This document shows, one piece after another, positions 44,804-53,622 of a DNA stretch of 64,000 nt (position 1 is the first letter of the stretch; each line of letters opens with the position of its first letter). Source of the DNA: an uncultured Lachnospiraceae bacterium (GTDB taxonomy: Bacteria; Bacillota; Clostridia; Lachnospirales; Lachnospiraceae). The stretch lies in the NCBI GenBank assembly GCA_905234595.1, contig CAJOID010000013.1, positions 34,560-98,559 of the forward strand. The letters run 5' to 3'. A program made the position numbers and the translations under genes. The notes under the pieces were generated by a model. That model saw only the letters and a list, made by a program, of their open reading frames with translations. It did not search any database and was not told the origin of the DNA.

Positions 44804-46192
44804 ATGGCTGAAACAGGCGCTACCAATATAGTTAAATACAGAAGACCGCGAGGCATCAATGTCGGGATCCTGGTATTCGGGTTCATCCTGATAGAACTGA
44901 TCGTGGCCATATCGGGATATCTGAATACCAAGCATATATCCCCTTATGAAGTGCGCCGCGGATCACTGTATAAGAACAGTCTGTACACCGGTATAGCACT
45001 CAGGGATGAGGAACTCGTGACGGCAGCCGATTCCGGTTATATCAACTACTATGTACGTGAAGGTCAGCATGTGGCTGTAGGAGATCTGATATATACGATC
45101 GATGAGACCGGTCGTCTGTCTGATTCAGCTTCGGATACAACCGAAGCAAACAGCCTGACTGATGCCGATCTGGCCAGGATCAGGACCGAACTCAGCGGAT
45201 TCTCCGCCAATTTCAGTGAGAGATACTTCTCGGAAGTTTACAGTTTCAAAAACACATTATATTCCAAAGCTGTTGAACTCACCAACTATGACATACTGAA
45301 TTCGCTTTCGGGTATCACCGATATCAATTCATCTCTTGTACATTACAGATATGCATCCAACGCCGGTGTTGTCACATATACTTATGACGGATTTGAAGAT
45401 AAGAAGCTTGAAGATATAACTGCTGATGATTTTGACCAGGCCGGGTATGAGTACAAACAGATGACGGCCAATGATCTGGTCGCAAGCGGGGATACTATAT
45501 ATAAACTGTGTACCAACGAAGACTGGATGATAGTCATTCAGACCGATGCCGATACGGCGACCCTGCTCATGGATATGGAGTATGTACAGGTCAGATTCAG
45601 CCGTAATCAGTATACATCCTGGGCTTCGGTCAGCCAGTATGTAGATGCCGACGGAAACTGCTTCATAGGTCTGTCATTTACGAATTCCATGATCACTTTC
45701 GCAATGGACAGATTCATCAATATAGAGCTGCTCATGGATAATTCATCGGGACTTAAGATACCCAATTCCTCCATAGCCACCAAGGACTTCTATATAGTAC
45801 CCAAAGACTTCGTAACCGTCGGCGCTTCGGGTAAGATGGGTGTCATGCGGGAGAGCAAGGACGATGAAGGTAATACTACGGTTGAATTCATTGAGACATC
45901 CATCTATTCCGAGACGGAGAATGAATACTTCCTTGACAATCTGGAACTCAGGAACGGAGATCTGATATACAAGCCGGATTCCGATGAAACGTATGTCATC
46001 AGACTTACCGATACGCTTGAAGGCGTATATAACATCAACAAAGGATATGCCGAGTTTAAGGAAGTGAATATCCTGTATTCCAACGAAGACTACTCGATAG
46101 TCAAGCCCAATACAACATACGGCCTGAACGAATATGATTATATCGTGCTGGATTCAAGTACGGTACTTGACGGAGAGAGGTTATACGAATAA
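44804..46192 (+). CDS. HlyD-family membrane-fusion-like protein
   Basis: 462 residues: a cytoplasmic N-terminus, one helix (VGILVFGFILIELIVAISGYL), then a lipoyl/barrel-sandwich half (VTAADSGYINYYVREGQHVAVGDLIYTI), a helical hairpin-like region and a second beta-rich half. It is an HlyD-type adaptor by fold, but no ABC transporter or outer-membrane channel is nearby. In related clostridia the same gene precedes yggS and sepF, so a role in the division/envelope cluster is inferred. Its stop overlaps the yggS start (TAATG). Confidence 0.8.
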   Translation: MAETGATNIVKYRRPRGINVGILVFGFILIELIVAISGYLNTKHISPYEVRRGSLYKNSLYTGIALRDEELVTAADSGYINYYVREGQHVAVGDLIYTIDETGRLSDSASDTTEANSLTDADLARIRTELSGFSANFSERYFSEVYSFKNTLYSKAVELTNYDILNSLSGITDINSSLVHYRYASNAGVVTYTYDGFEDKKLEDITADDFDQAGYEYKQMTANDLVASGDTIYKLCTNEDWMIVIQTDADTATLLMDMEYVQVRFSRNQYTSWASVSQYVDADGNCFIGLSFTNSMITFAMDRFINIELLMDNSSGLKIPNSSIATKDFYIVPKDFVTVGASGKMGVMRESKDDEGNTTVEFIETSIYSETENEYFLDNLELRNGDLIYKPDSDETYVIRLTDTLEGVYNINKGYAEFKEVNILYSNEDYSIVKPNTTYGLNEYDYIVLDSSTVLDGERLYE

Positions 46193-46884
46193 TGAGTATC
46201 GCTGATAATATTGCACATGTAAGATCCGTGATCACTGAAAGTTGCAAGAGCGCCGGACGCAATCCGGAAGATGTCACTCTGATCGCCGTCAGTAAGACGA
46301 AACCCGTATCCATGCTTAAAGAAGCTTATGATGCCGGATGCAGGGACTTCGGAGAGAACAAGGTCCAGGAGATCATGGATAAATACGATAAGCTTCCGGG
46401 AGATATCCGCTGGCATATGATCGGACATCTGCAGACCAACAAGGTAAAATACATTATAGATAAAGTCTATATGATACACAGCGTAGACAGTACAAAGCTT
46501 GCTGATGTCATATCCAAAGAAGCCGTTAAACACGGTGTTACGATGAAGATCCTGCTTGAGGTAAACGTTGCCGGAGAAGACAGTAAATTCGGAACCGCTT
46601 CGGATGAAGCCTGTAAGCTTTGGGAATATGCAGCGGCTTTACCCGGTATCGAAGTGTGCGGCCTTATGACCGTGGCACCATATACAGATGATCCGGAGAC
46701 AAATCGTCAATATTTTGTGGTTTTGCACGATTTAGCTGTTGACATAAGTCGTAAAAGAAAGGATAATGATATAGGTATATATCTGTCAATGGGAATGACA
46801 GGAGATTATGCGGTTGCGATCGAAGAAGGAGCATCTTTTGTACGAGTGGGTACAGGTATCTTCGGAGAACGTAACTACACATAA
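46192..46884 (+). CDS. PLP homeostasis protein YggS/PLPBP
   Basis: 230 residues, a single TIM-barrel PLP-binding protein without enzymatic partner domain. PLP lysine in LIAVSKTKPV; FGENKVQEI and WHMIGHLQTNKVKY are family signatures, as are LMTVAPYT and SMGMTGDYAVAIEEGA. It buffers PLP and amino-acid balance. Located before sepF as in most Firmicutes. Confidence 0.95.
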   Translation: MSIADNIAHVRSVITESCKSAGRNPEDVTLIAVSKTKPVSMLKEAYDAGCRDFGENKVQEIMDKYDKLPGDIRWHMIGHLQTNKVKYIIDKVYMIHSVDSTKLADVISKEAVKHGVTMKILLEVNVAGEDSKFGTASDEACKLWEYAAALPGIEVCGLMTVAPYTDDPETNRQYFVVLHDLAVDISRKRKDNDIGIYLSMGMTGDYAVAIEEGASFVRVGTGIFGERNYT

Positions 46885-46904
46885 AATGATCGGAGGATAG
46901 CTTT

Positions 46905-47393
46905 ATGTCGATGCGGGATAAGATGAAAGGAATATTTCAGATAGACGGCGGAGATGATGAATTCTATGACGATGATGAAGGGTATTTAGACGAGCCCGAA
47001 CCGGTATTCAAGAAATCTGCAGCACGTGATAACGACGACAGTGAAGAATCAGGCTCGATAGCCAAGAGAGTAACCAGAGTAGCCAGAAACAATCGTAAGA
47101 CGATGGGGAACGGTATGGAAGTATGTGTAGTTAAGCCCACAGCTTTTGAGGATGCCAGAGAGATCACCGAAACATTGCTTGATAATCGTACCGTTGTATT
47201 GAATCTTGAAGGGCTTGATGTGGATATCGCTAAGAGGATCATTGATTTTGCTTCAGGTTCCTGCTTTGCCATGAGAGGCAATCTTCAGAAGATATCTCAT
47301 TATATTTTCATCATCACGCCTCCTACGGTTGATATATCAGGTGATTTTGCGGATCTTATCAGCGGTACTCTGGATGTTGAGATCAGCAGATAA
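46905..47393 (+). CDS. sepF: Cell division protein SepF
   Basis: 162 residues: a membrane-binding amphipathic N-terminus (SMRDKMKGIFQI), an acidic linker, and the C-terminal SepF domain with VCVVKPTAFEDAREI, NRTVVLNLEGLD and GSCFAMRGNLQKISHYIFIITPP. SepF anchors FtsZ at the septum. CGGAGGATAG precedes the start. After it, aroB stands where ylmH and divIVA usually follow. Confidence 0.93.
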   Translation: MSMRDKMKGIFQIDGGDDEFYDDDEGYLDEPEPVFKKSAARDNDDSEESGSIAKRVTRVARNNRKTMGNGMEVCVVKPTAFEDAREITETLLDNRTVVLNLEGLDVDIAKRIIDFASGSCFAMRGNLQKISHYIFIITPPTVDISGDFADLISGTLDVEISR

Positions 47394-47423
47394 AGCTTTC
47401 GGCATACATAATCCTGAAAACCC

Positions 47424-47451
47424 AAGCCTTCCTTTACAGGAGGGCTTTCTT
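47424..47451 (+). terminator. Terminator after sepF
   Basis: AAGCCTTCCT (47424-47433) / AGGAGGGCTT (47438-47447) with one G-U pair, then TCTTATC; the U-tract is weak. Confidence 0.6.
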
Positions 47452-47470
47452 ATCATAAAAGGATAACAAT

Positions 47471-48586
47471 ATGAAAAAGTTCGTAAAAGATGACAGACTG
47501 ACCATACAAAGAGACGGTGCTCCCATCTATGATATCGTGTATTCCGATTCTTTTGACGGTATAGCGGATGAGATCATGGCTTTGGGAAGACCATATAAGC
47601 GGATCTGTATCATTACCGACAGCAATGTGGGACCATTATATGCAGAGCCGCTAAGGCAGGTTCTCGGTAAGGTGAGTGATATTATTACCGTATGTGAGAT
47701 TCCTGCCGGTGAAGAGAATAAGACTCTCGATACCGTCAGGGATATATATATGCATCTTATAGAGAACAGATATGACCGCAAGGATCTGCTTGTTGCTCTC
47801 GGAGGCGGTGTGACAGGTGATATATGCGGTTATGCAGCTGCTACATACTTAAGAGGTGTTGATTTCATCCAGGTTCCGACTACTTTACTCGCTCAGTGTG
47901 ATTCATCCGTAGGCGGCAAGACAGGAGTTGATCTTGACGGCTACAAGAACATGGTCGGTGCTTTCTATATGCCCAGGCTTGTCTATATGAACCTGTCTGT
48001 GCTCAGGACACTGGATGACCGTCAGTATTTCTCGGGATTTGCGGAGGTCATGAAACACGGTCTCATTAAAGATGACAAATTTTACTCCTGGCTCATTGAT
48101 AATATGTATGAGATCTGTGACCGTGATTTTGATACTCTCAAGGTCATGGTGTACAATAATTGTATGATCAAAGGCAAGGTAGTTGATATGGATGCTACTG
48201 AGCAGGGAGAGAGAGCTCTCTTAAACTTCGGACATACGATAGGACATGCTATCGAAAAGTCGCTTGGTTTTAAGATGCTTCACGGAGAATGTGTGGCGCT
48301 CGGATGTGTGGCGGCTGCATTCATATCATGGCATCATAAACTCATTTCAATGGAAGAATATTATGAGATCCGTGATATGTTTGTTCCTTTTAATCTGCCG
48401 ATCTCCGTCGAAGACATAGACCCTGAAGAGATCCTGAAGATCACAAGATCCGACAAGAAGATGGCCGGAGATAAAATACGGTTTATTCTGCTAAACCGCA
48501 TAGGATCCGCGATCATAGATGAAACCGTAACGGATACCGATATTACGGATGCCGTGAACGCTATCCTGTGGAAAGAGGAAGACTGA
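47471..48586 (+). CDS. aroB: 3-dehydroquinate synthase
   Basis: 371 residues. NAD-binding GGGVTGDICGYAAATYLRG, QVPTTLLAQCDSSVGGKTGVD, and metal-binding HGECV / FGHTIGHAIE. Second step of the shikimate pathway. No other aromatic-pathway gene is nearby. AAAAGGATAAC before ATG 47471. Stop overlaps the lspA start (TGATG). Confidence 0.96.
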   Translation: MKKFVKDDRLTIQRDGAPIYDIVYSDSFDGIADEIMALGRPYKRICIITDSNVGPLYAEPLRQVLGKVSDIITVCEIPAGEENKTLDTVRDIYMHLIENRYDRKDLLVALGGGVTGDICGYAAATYLRGVDFIQVPTTLLAQCDSSVGGKTGVDLDGYKNMVGAFYMPRLVYMNLSVLRTLDDRQYFSGFAEVMKHGLIKDDKFYSWLIDNMYEICDRDFDTLKVMVYNNCMIKGKVVDMDATEQGERALLNFGHTIGHAIEKSLGFKMLHGECVALGCVAAAFISWHHKLISMEEYYEIRDMFVPFNLPISVEDIDPEEILKITRSDKKMAGDKIRFILLNRIGSAIIDETVTDTDITDAVNAILWKEED

Positions 48587-49191
48587 TGACCAAAAGACCT
48601 GCAGTCAACTTAATAATCGATGCTGTGATCATGTGTCTGCTGATTGTTGCGGATCAATATACAAAGGCACTGGCTGTTGTAATGCTCAAAGACAAGCCGG
48701 CGATACCGATCATATCGGGAATTCTGGAATTCAACTACCTTGAAAACCGCGGTGCCGCATTCGGCATGATGCAGAATCAGAAGATATTCTTCATATTCGT
48801 GGCAGTCATCATTCTGGGATGCATCATATACATGCTCGTTAAGGCACCTGCACAGAAGAAATATGTGATATTGCATATCCTGCTCGTATTCATCGCTGCA
48901 GGCGCCATCGGTAATATGATAGACAGGCTGAGTCTGAATTATGTAGTCGATTTCATATATATAAAGGCTATCAATTTCCCTATATTCAATGTGGCGGATA
49001 TATATGTGACCGTATCAACTATCCTGCTGGCTATAGTACTTATATTCGTATATAAAGATGACGATCTCAGATTCATGAGTTTCAGGGCTTCAGGTTTCAG
49101 GACTTTCGACGATGACCGTTCCGGTCAACACAGTAAAGAGGTGACTGATTCGGTCAAGGAACAAAAGGATAATAATGATGCCTCTGAGTGA
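48586..49191 (+). CDS. lspA: Lipoprotein signal peptidase LspA with C-terminal extension
   Basis: 201 residues from ATG 48586. Four membrane helices; catalytic Asp pair in GAIGNMIDRL and FNVADIYVT; ENRGAAFGM is the family motif. About 45 extra residues at the C-terminus are polar and acidic (FRTFDDDRSGQHSKEV). It removes lipoprotein signal peptides after lipidation; substrates here include the solute-binding protein at 60824-62488. Overlaps the next gene. Confidence 0.94.
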   Translation: MTKRPAVNLIIDAVIMCLLIVADQYTKALAVVMLKDKPAIPIISGILEFNYLENRGAAFGMMQNQKIFFIFVAVIILGCIIYMLVKAPAQKKYVILHILLVFIAAGAIGNMIDRLSLNYVVDFIYIKAINFPIFNVADIYVTVSTILLAIVLIFVYKDDDLRFMSFRASGFRTFDDDRSGQHSKEVTDSVKEQKDNNDASE

Positions 49192-50122
49192 ATCGTTTGA
49201 AACATACGAAGAGTATGTAGATGAAGAATCCGATGATCTGAGGATAGATAAATGGGTTGCCGGAACTTTTCCCGATTTCTCCAGAAGTTATATTCAGAAA
49301 CTCATCGGAGACGGCCGGATAAGCATTGACGACAAGGTCGTAAATAAGAATTCAGTTAAAGTCCATACGGAACAGCATATAGTTATGACTGTTCCCGCAG
49401 GGGTTCTGCCTGATATCGTTCCCTGGGATCATCCCCTGGACATATTATACGAAGATGACGATGTTCTCATCGTGAATAAAACCAAGGGAATGGTCGTACA
49501 TCCGGCTGCCGGACATATGGATGACACGCTTGTAAATGCTCTGTTATTCCATTGCCGGGATTCTCTGTCCGGTATTAACGGATTCATGAGACCCGGCATT
49601 GTTCACCGTATAGACCGGGATACTACAGGTTCATTGATCATATGCAAGAATGATCATGCACACCGTATCATAGCTGAGCAGCTTAAGGAGCACAGTATAA
49701 GACGCGAATACCGTGCGATAGTATGCGGTGAACTGAAAGAAGATGAGCTTACCGTAAGCGGATATATAGGTCGTGATCCTCGTGATCGCAAGCGCCAGGC
49801 TGTTACCGACGCCGCACACGGCAAAAAGGCTGTTACCCATGTAAAAGTTCTCGGAAGATACGGACATTTCACGGAAGTTGCATGTACACTCGAGACCGGA
49901 CGCACACATCAGATCAGAGTACATATGGATCATATACATCATCCCGTACTCGGTGATCCGCTCTACGGTCATGATCTGGGACTCAGAGCACCGGTAAGAC
50001 TTGAAGGACAGTGCCTGCATGCCTATATCATCGGATTCATACACCCCACAACGGGTGAATATATGGAGTTTAAGGCACCTTTGCCTGAGTATTATCAGAA
50101 ACTGTTGAAGATACTTGAATAA
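49175..50122 (+). CDS. RluD-family 23S rRNA pseudouridine synthase
   Basis: 315 residues: N-terminal S4 domain (IDKWVAGTFPDFSRSYIQKLI) and the pseudouridine synthase domain with HRIDRDTTG (catalytic Asp), the AAGHMDDTLVNALL region and GRTHQIRVH. The enzyme modifies large-subunit rRNA. Follows lspA with a 17-nt overlap, a conserved order. Confidence 0.93.
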   Translation: MMPLSESFETYEEYVDEESDDLRIDKWVAGTFPDFSRSYIQKLIGDGRISIDDKVVNKNSVKVHTEQHIVMTVPAGVLPDIVPWDHPLDILYEDDDVLIVNKTKGMVVHPAAGHMDDTLVNALLFHCRDSLSGINGFMRPGIVHRIDRDTTGSLIICKNDHAHRIIAEQLKEHSIRREYRAIVCGELKEDELTVSGYIGRDPRDRKRQAVTDAAHGKKAVTHVKVLGRYGHFTEVACTLETGRTHQIRVHMDHIHHPVLGDPLYGHDLGLRAPVRLEGQCLHAYIIGFIHPTTGEYMEFKAPLPEYYQKLLKILE

Positions 50123-50140
50123 AGGAACGGAGGTGGATCT

Positions 50141-50767
50141 ATGAATACAGTTATTACTATCGGACGTCAATTCGGTTCAGGCGGTCGTGAAATCGGCGAA
50201 ATACTTGCGAAACACTTCGATATTCCTTATTACGATAAGGAACTGATCAACCGGGTTGCCAAGGATTCGGGATTCTGTCAGGAGATCATTGAAAGCAATG
50301 ATGAGCGTCCTACCAGTTCTTTTCTCTATAATCTGGTCATGGACACATATTCATTCGGCTATAATTCATCTTCATTTATAGACATGCCCATAAGTCACAA
50401 GATCTTTCTGGCTCAGTTTGATACCATCAAGAGCATAGCTGATGAAGGGCCCTGTGTAATAGTCGGCAGATGCGCCGATTATGCACTGGCGGAACATGAA
50501 AATGTATTGAACGTATTTATATGTGCCGATGAGGAGTGCCGGATACGCCGTATCAAAGAACGCCATCCGGAGATCACATCCGACAGCAAGGCACGTGACA
50601 TGATGATCAAAAAAGATAAACAGCGTCAGAGCTATTACAATTACTATGCATCCGGCAAATGGGGTCATGCATCGACATATGATATCACCGTAAACAGTTC
50701 CAGACTCGGCCTCGAAGGCACTGCCAGGCTGCTGACACAGTTTATTGAGGATTATGAATCCAGATAA
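50141..50767 (+). CDS. Cytidylate kinase-like family protein
   Basis: 208 residues. P-loop-like start ITIGRQFGSGGREIGEILA and GRCADYALA; this is the short cytidylate-kinase-like group common in clostridia, not a canonical Cmk. Target nucleotide unproven. GGAGGTGGATCT before ATG 50141. Confidence 0.88.
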   Translation: MNTVITIGRQFGSGGREIGEILAKHFDIPYYDKELINRVAKDSGFCQEIIESNDERPTSSFLYNLVMDTYSFGYNSSSFIDMPISHKIFLAQFDTIKSIADEGPCVIVGRCADYALAEHENVLNVFICADEECRIRRIKERHPEITSDSKARDMMIKKDKQRQSYYNYYASGKWGHASTYDITVNSSRLGLEGTARLLTQFIEDYESR

Positions 50768-52283
50768 CAGCTTACAGAAGTCATATATCAGAAAACTGCT
50801 GACCGTATTGTTTGTGGTCGTGATCTGTATTGTCTGCGGGCTGATATTGCTGGGAGATTGTTATACATATCTCTGTGAGGACGATTTCAGTTTTGAGACC
50901 GGGGTTATCTCGGGATTTAATGAGACCGGATCAGTTCTCAAAGGTGCGCTCAGAATGACCCGGGCTTATTGCATGTCCTGGCAGGGAACGTACCTGTCGG
51001 TTTTTCTGTATTTTCTGATAGGCCCGTATCACAGATGGGGTATTGCCGGATTCCATGTCACAATGCTGATCATATCTTTACTGTTCATGCTGTGCATGAT
51101 GTATCTTGTATGGGTTATTTCTTCACGTGATCTTCTCATGTTCAGCGGTTTATATGCGGCATCCGTATGTGCTGTTTTTGCCATGAGAAATACAGGTCTG
51201 CATCAGGAAACTTTTTTCTGGTATTCGGGAGCGATCAATTATACGGTCACATTTTCATTAACACTCTTTACTATCGGTCTGTATATACAGATGTTCAGAG
51301 CAGATGACGAACGTAAGATACGTCGTTATCTGATCATTACGTCGATATTTGCATTCCTTTCCAGTCTGGGATGTCTGGAGGTATCGGCTTTTAACTGCTG
51401 CATGCTGATGGCCGTACTTATCCTGAGCATTGAGCGACTTAAAGAACGCAGGATCTGTATGATCCCTGCTGTGTCCGGCCTCGTAGGGGCCATTCTTAAT
51501 GTAATGTGTCCGGGTAATTTCTCCAAATCCGATATGTGGACGACGGAAAATCATTCTTCTGTTTTTGACGCTCTTAAAGACAGCCTGGGCTGCTATAGAT
51601 CCGAAGCCGGACTGATCCTAATGAGTCCCACGTTTATATTGATACTTGTGATCGTGATGATACTGGGACTTACACTTGGTTTCACGGTCAGAAAGAACAG
51701 TGAACTGAATACGATCTGGCTCATCGTGATCATCGGAGGTCTGTTTTTAGTCAGGTTCTTTACCGTTTTCCCGGTTATTTTCGGATATCACAGTACAGAT
51801 CTCGATTCAGCCAGGACCAAAGCTACTTATGAAGCCGTGGCCAGACTGACATATATATTTGAGATCTTGGCGATATCTGACTATGTGAATCATGTTTTGA
51901 AGCACCGGACACGGTTTGTATCATATATCCTGGCTGCAGCCGGGTGTTTTATTCTCGTATTTTCTCTGATCCATCCGACGATCTTAGATTCTGTTGATTT
52001 CAGTTTAGTGTCTGATATCCGGGATGGAATGGTTTACAGAGTGGCTTCTGATCTTCATGACGGAAGCCTGAAAAGGAACTATGAGACCAGAATGAATGTA
52101 ATACATGCTCTGGAAGAAGCCGGGCCGGAAGATGACGTTGTTCTGTATGTACCGTTGTCTGATGTGGTTACCAAAAGCATGTATGGTATGGGAATATCGG
52201 ATGATCCGCACTGGAGTGTTAATCTGTCAGCTGCAACGCTGTTTGATGTGAAATCGGTGACGGTATTCTATACCGAAGAATAA
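50754..52283 (+). CDS. DUF6056-type polytopic membrane protein (GT-C-like)
   Basis: 509 residues from ATG 50754, overlapping the kinase-like gene by 14 nt. About ten to eleven membrane helices; the conserved acidic pair follows the first helix (YLCEDDFSFETG), as in GT-C fold glycosyltransferases and DUF6056 proteins, with a short extracellular tail (~residue 415 on). Possibly transfers lipid-linked sugars. It ends 3 bp from the convergent recombinase. Confidence 0.7.
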   Translation: MNPDNSLQKSYIRKLLTVLFVVVICIVCGLILLGDCYTYLCEDDFSFETGVISGFNETGSVLKGALRMTRAYCMSWQGTYLSVFLYFLIGPYHRWGIAGFHVTMLIISLLFMLCMMYLVWVISSRDLLMFSGLYAASVCAVFAMRNTGLHQETFFWYSGAINYTVTFSLTLFTIGLYIQMFRADDERKIRRYLIITSIFAFLSSLGCLEVSAFNCCMLMAVLILSIERLKERRICMIPAVSGLVGAILNVMCPGNFSKSDMWTTENHSSVFDALKDSLGCYRSEAGLILMSPTFILILVIVMILGLTLGFTVRKNSELNTIWLIVIIGGLFLVRFFTVFPVIFGYHSTDLDSARTKATYEAVARLTYIFEILAISDYVNHVLKHRTRFVSYILAAAGCFILVFSLIHPTILDSVDFSLVSDIRDGMVYRVASDLHDGSLKRNYETRMNVIHALEEAGPEDDVVLYVPLSDVVTKSMYGMGISDDPHWSVNLSAATLFDVKSVTVFYTEE

Positions 52284-52286
52284 AAC

Positions 52287-53354
52287 TTATTTATCCCGCC
52301 TGAAATCAACTGCACCGGCTGCCAGACGCTTGTGTTCGTCATCTATGGCAGCATAGTAGTCAATAGTGGTATTGACGTTCTCGTGGCCCAGAACATCCGC
52401 TACAAGCCTTATATCGCCTGTTTCACGGTATAGGGCAGTACCGTAAGTACTCCGCAGCTTATGCGGGGTTATTTTTTTGTTGGGAACGACCATTTTAGCG
52501 TACTTTTTGACCAGATCTTCAATAGCATCAATGCTTATTCTTTTATTTTTCATTGAATAGAAGAGAGCATTTTCGTTACCTTTTTCACTTATTATACGGG
52601 ATCGTTCGCCATTAATATAGGTTTCAAGGGCTTTATGAACCTCATCACCGAAGTAGATTATGTCCTGCGCTCCGCCCTTTCTTACGATTGTTAAAGAATT
52701 CACAATCATATCGACGTCACCGACATCCAGACCGGCGCATTCGGAAACACGGATCCCGGTATTAAGCATCAAAGTGAGGATCGCCAGGTCACGTTCACGG
52801 GTCTTTGCGCATATTGCAAGCTGACGGTTAGACATCTGTGAATTGCCGTATTCAATGGCATTTAATATGGCACGAACTTCATAATTATCCATACGGACTA
52901 TGTTTTTGTCCTTTTTGATATGAGGAAGCCTGACTAAAACCATGGGATCCTTGGGAATATATTCGTGTTCGTATTGATATTTGAACATGCCTCGGAGCGG
53001 ACTCATTTTACGGGCAATTGCCTTTTTGCCGTTTTCGTGAGTCTCACCGATCATATTGAACTCCAGGTAACGCTGATATTCGACGATGTCTTCACTGGCC
53101 AGATTTGCCAGATCGTCTGTATTGATTTTTGAGATATCCTTATCGCGGAAATATGGGTTGCGGTCCTTCAAAAATCGAAAAAACATAAGCAGGTCTAAAC
53201 TATAGGCTACCAAAGTACTTGGTTGAGAAGTGACTTGTTTGTCATATATAAAATCACGCGCAGGCTGAGGAAGCTCCTGAAGCAATTCCTGAAGCTTTGT
53301 TTTTATTTTCCTTGATTTATTTTTGTAATATTCTGAATCTTTTCCCATAGACAT
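52287..53354 (-). CDS. XerS-like tyrosine recombinase
   Basis: 355 residues, the size of streptococcal XerS (~356) rather than XerC/D (~300). N-terminal core-binding domain (~20-145) and catalytic domain with Arg (NTGIRVSECA), Lys (VRKGGAQD), His-x-x-Arg (ITPHKLRSTYG), His (DVLGHENVN) and the nucleophile Tyr in TTIDYYA. The segment TRERDLAILTLMLNTGIR and the spacing around it also resemble XerS. A dif-like inverted repeat lies 56-91 bp upstream, as difSL does for xerS. Role inferred: chromosome-dimer resolution; an element integrase is the alternative. Confidence 0.8.
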   Translation of the reverse strand: MSMGKDSEYYKNKSRKIKTKLQELLQELPQPARDFIYDKQVTSQPSTLVAYSLDLLMFFRFLKDRNPYFRDKDISKINTDDLANLASEDIVEYQRYLEFNMIGETHENGKKAIARKMSPLRGMFKYQYEHEYIPKDPMVLVRLPHIKKDKNIVRMDNYEVRAILNAIEYGNSQMSNRQLAICAKTRERDLAILTLMLNTGIRVSECAGLDVGDVDMIVNSLTIVRKGGAQDIIYFGDEVHKALETYINGERSRIISEKGNENALFYSMKNKRISIDAIEDLVKKYAKMVVPNKKITPHKLRSTYGTALYRETGDIRLVADVLGHENVNTTIDYYAAIDDEHKRLAAGAVDFRRDK

Positions 53355-53409
53355 ACTTATAATACCATATATTGAACATACTAACTACTACTGATACTAT
53401 TTATTGAGA

Positions 53410-53445
53410 TATCTAACCGAAAAACTGATATTTATCGGTTAGATA
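53410..53445. promoter_or_regulatory. Candidate dif (difSL-like) recombination site
   Basis: Perfect 11-bp inverted repeat, TATCTAACCGA (53410-53420) and TCGGTTAGATA (53435-53445), around a 14-bp centre. The left part contains CCGAAAAACT, which from memory matches the corresponding stretch of streptococcal difSL. It sits directly upstream of the XerS-like gene. Alternative: an operator or weak hairpin in the leader. Confidence 0.5.
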
Positions 53446-53622
53446 AATGCCATAAAAATACTACTTTTGTTCTATCTCGCTTAAATAGATACTCTGTTGT
53501 TATTTAAAGCAAATCTTATAAGGGATTAAAAGATAATCTTATAAAGTAACTGATTTACGCTGTTTTCACAGCTTTAGAACCAGAAGCGATTAAACCAAAT
53601 TTTACGCTAGCTATTCAATAGT
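53446..53622. other. AT-rich intergenic region upstream of the transporter-kinase 3' end
   Basis: No gene. Contains a short repeated ATCTTATAA (two copies, around 53514 and 53533) and an imperfect TATCT/AGATA pair. No T-run terminator for the kinase gene was found. Confidence 0.4.

Noticed and set aside
44804..46192. HlyD-type export system
   Set aside because: No ABC exporter or channel genes are adjacent; the conserved neighbourhood is yggS-sepF.
52287..53622. Integrated prophage or conjugative element
   Set aside because: Only a recombinase is present; no phage, relaxase or mating-pair genes flank it, and no tRNA attachment site was found.
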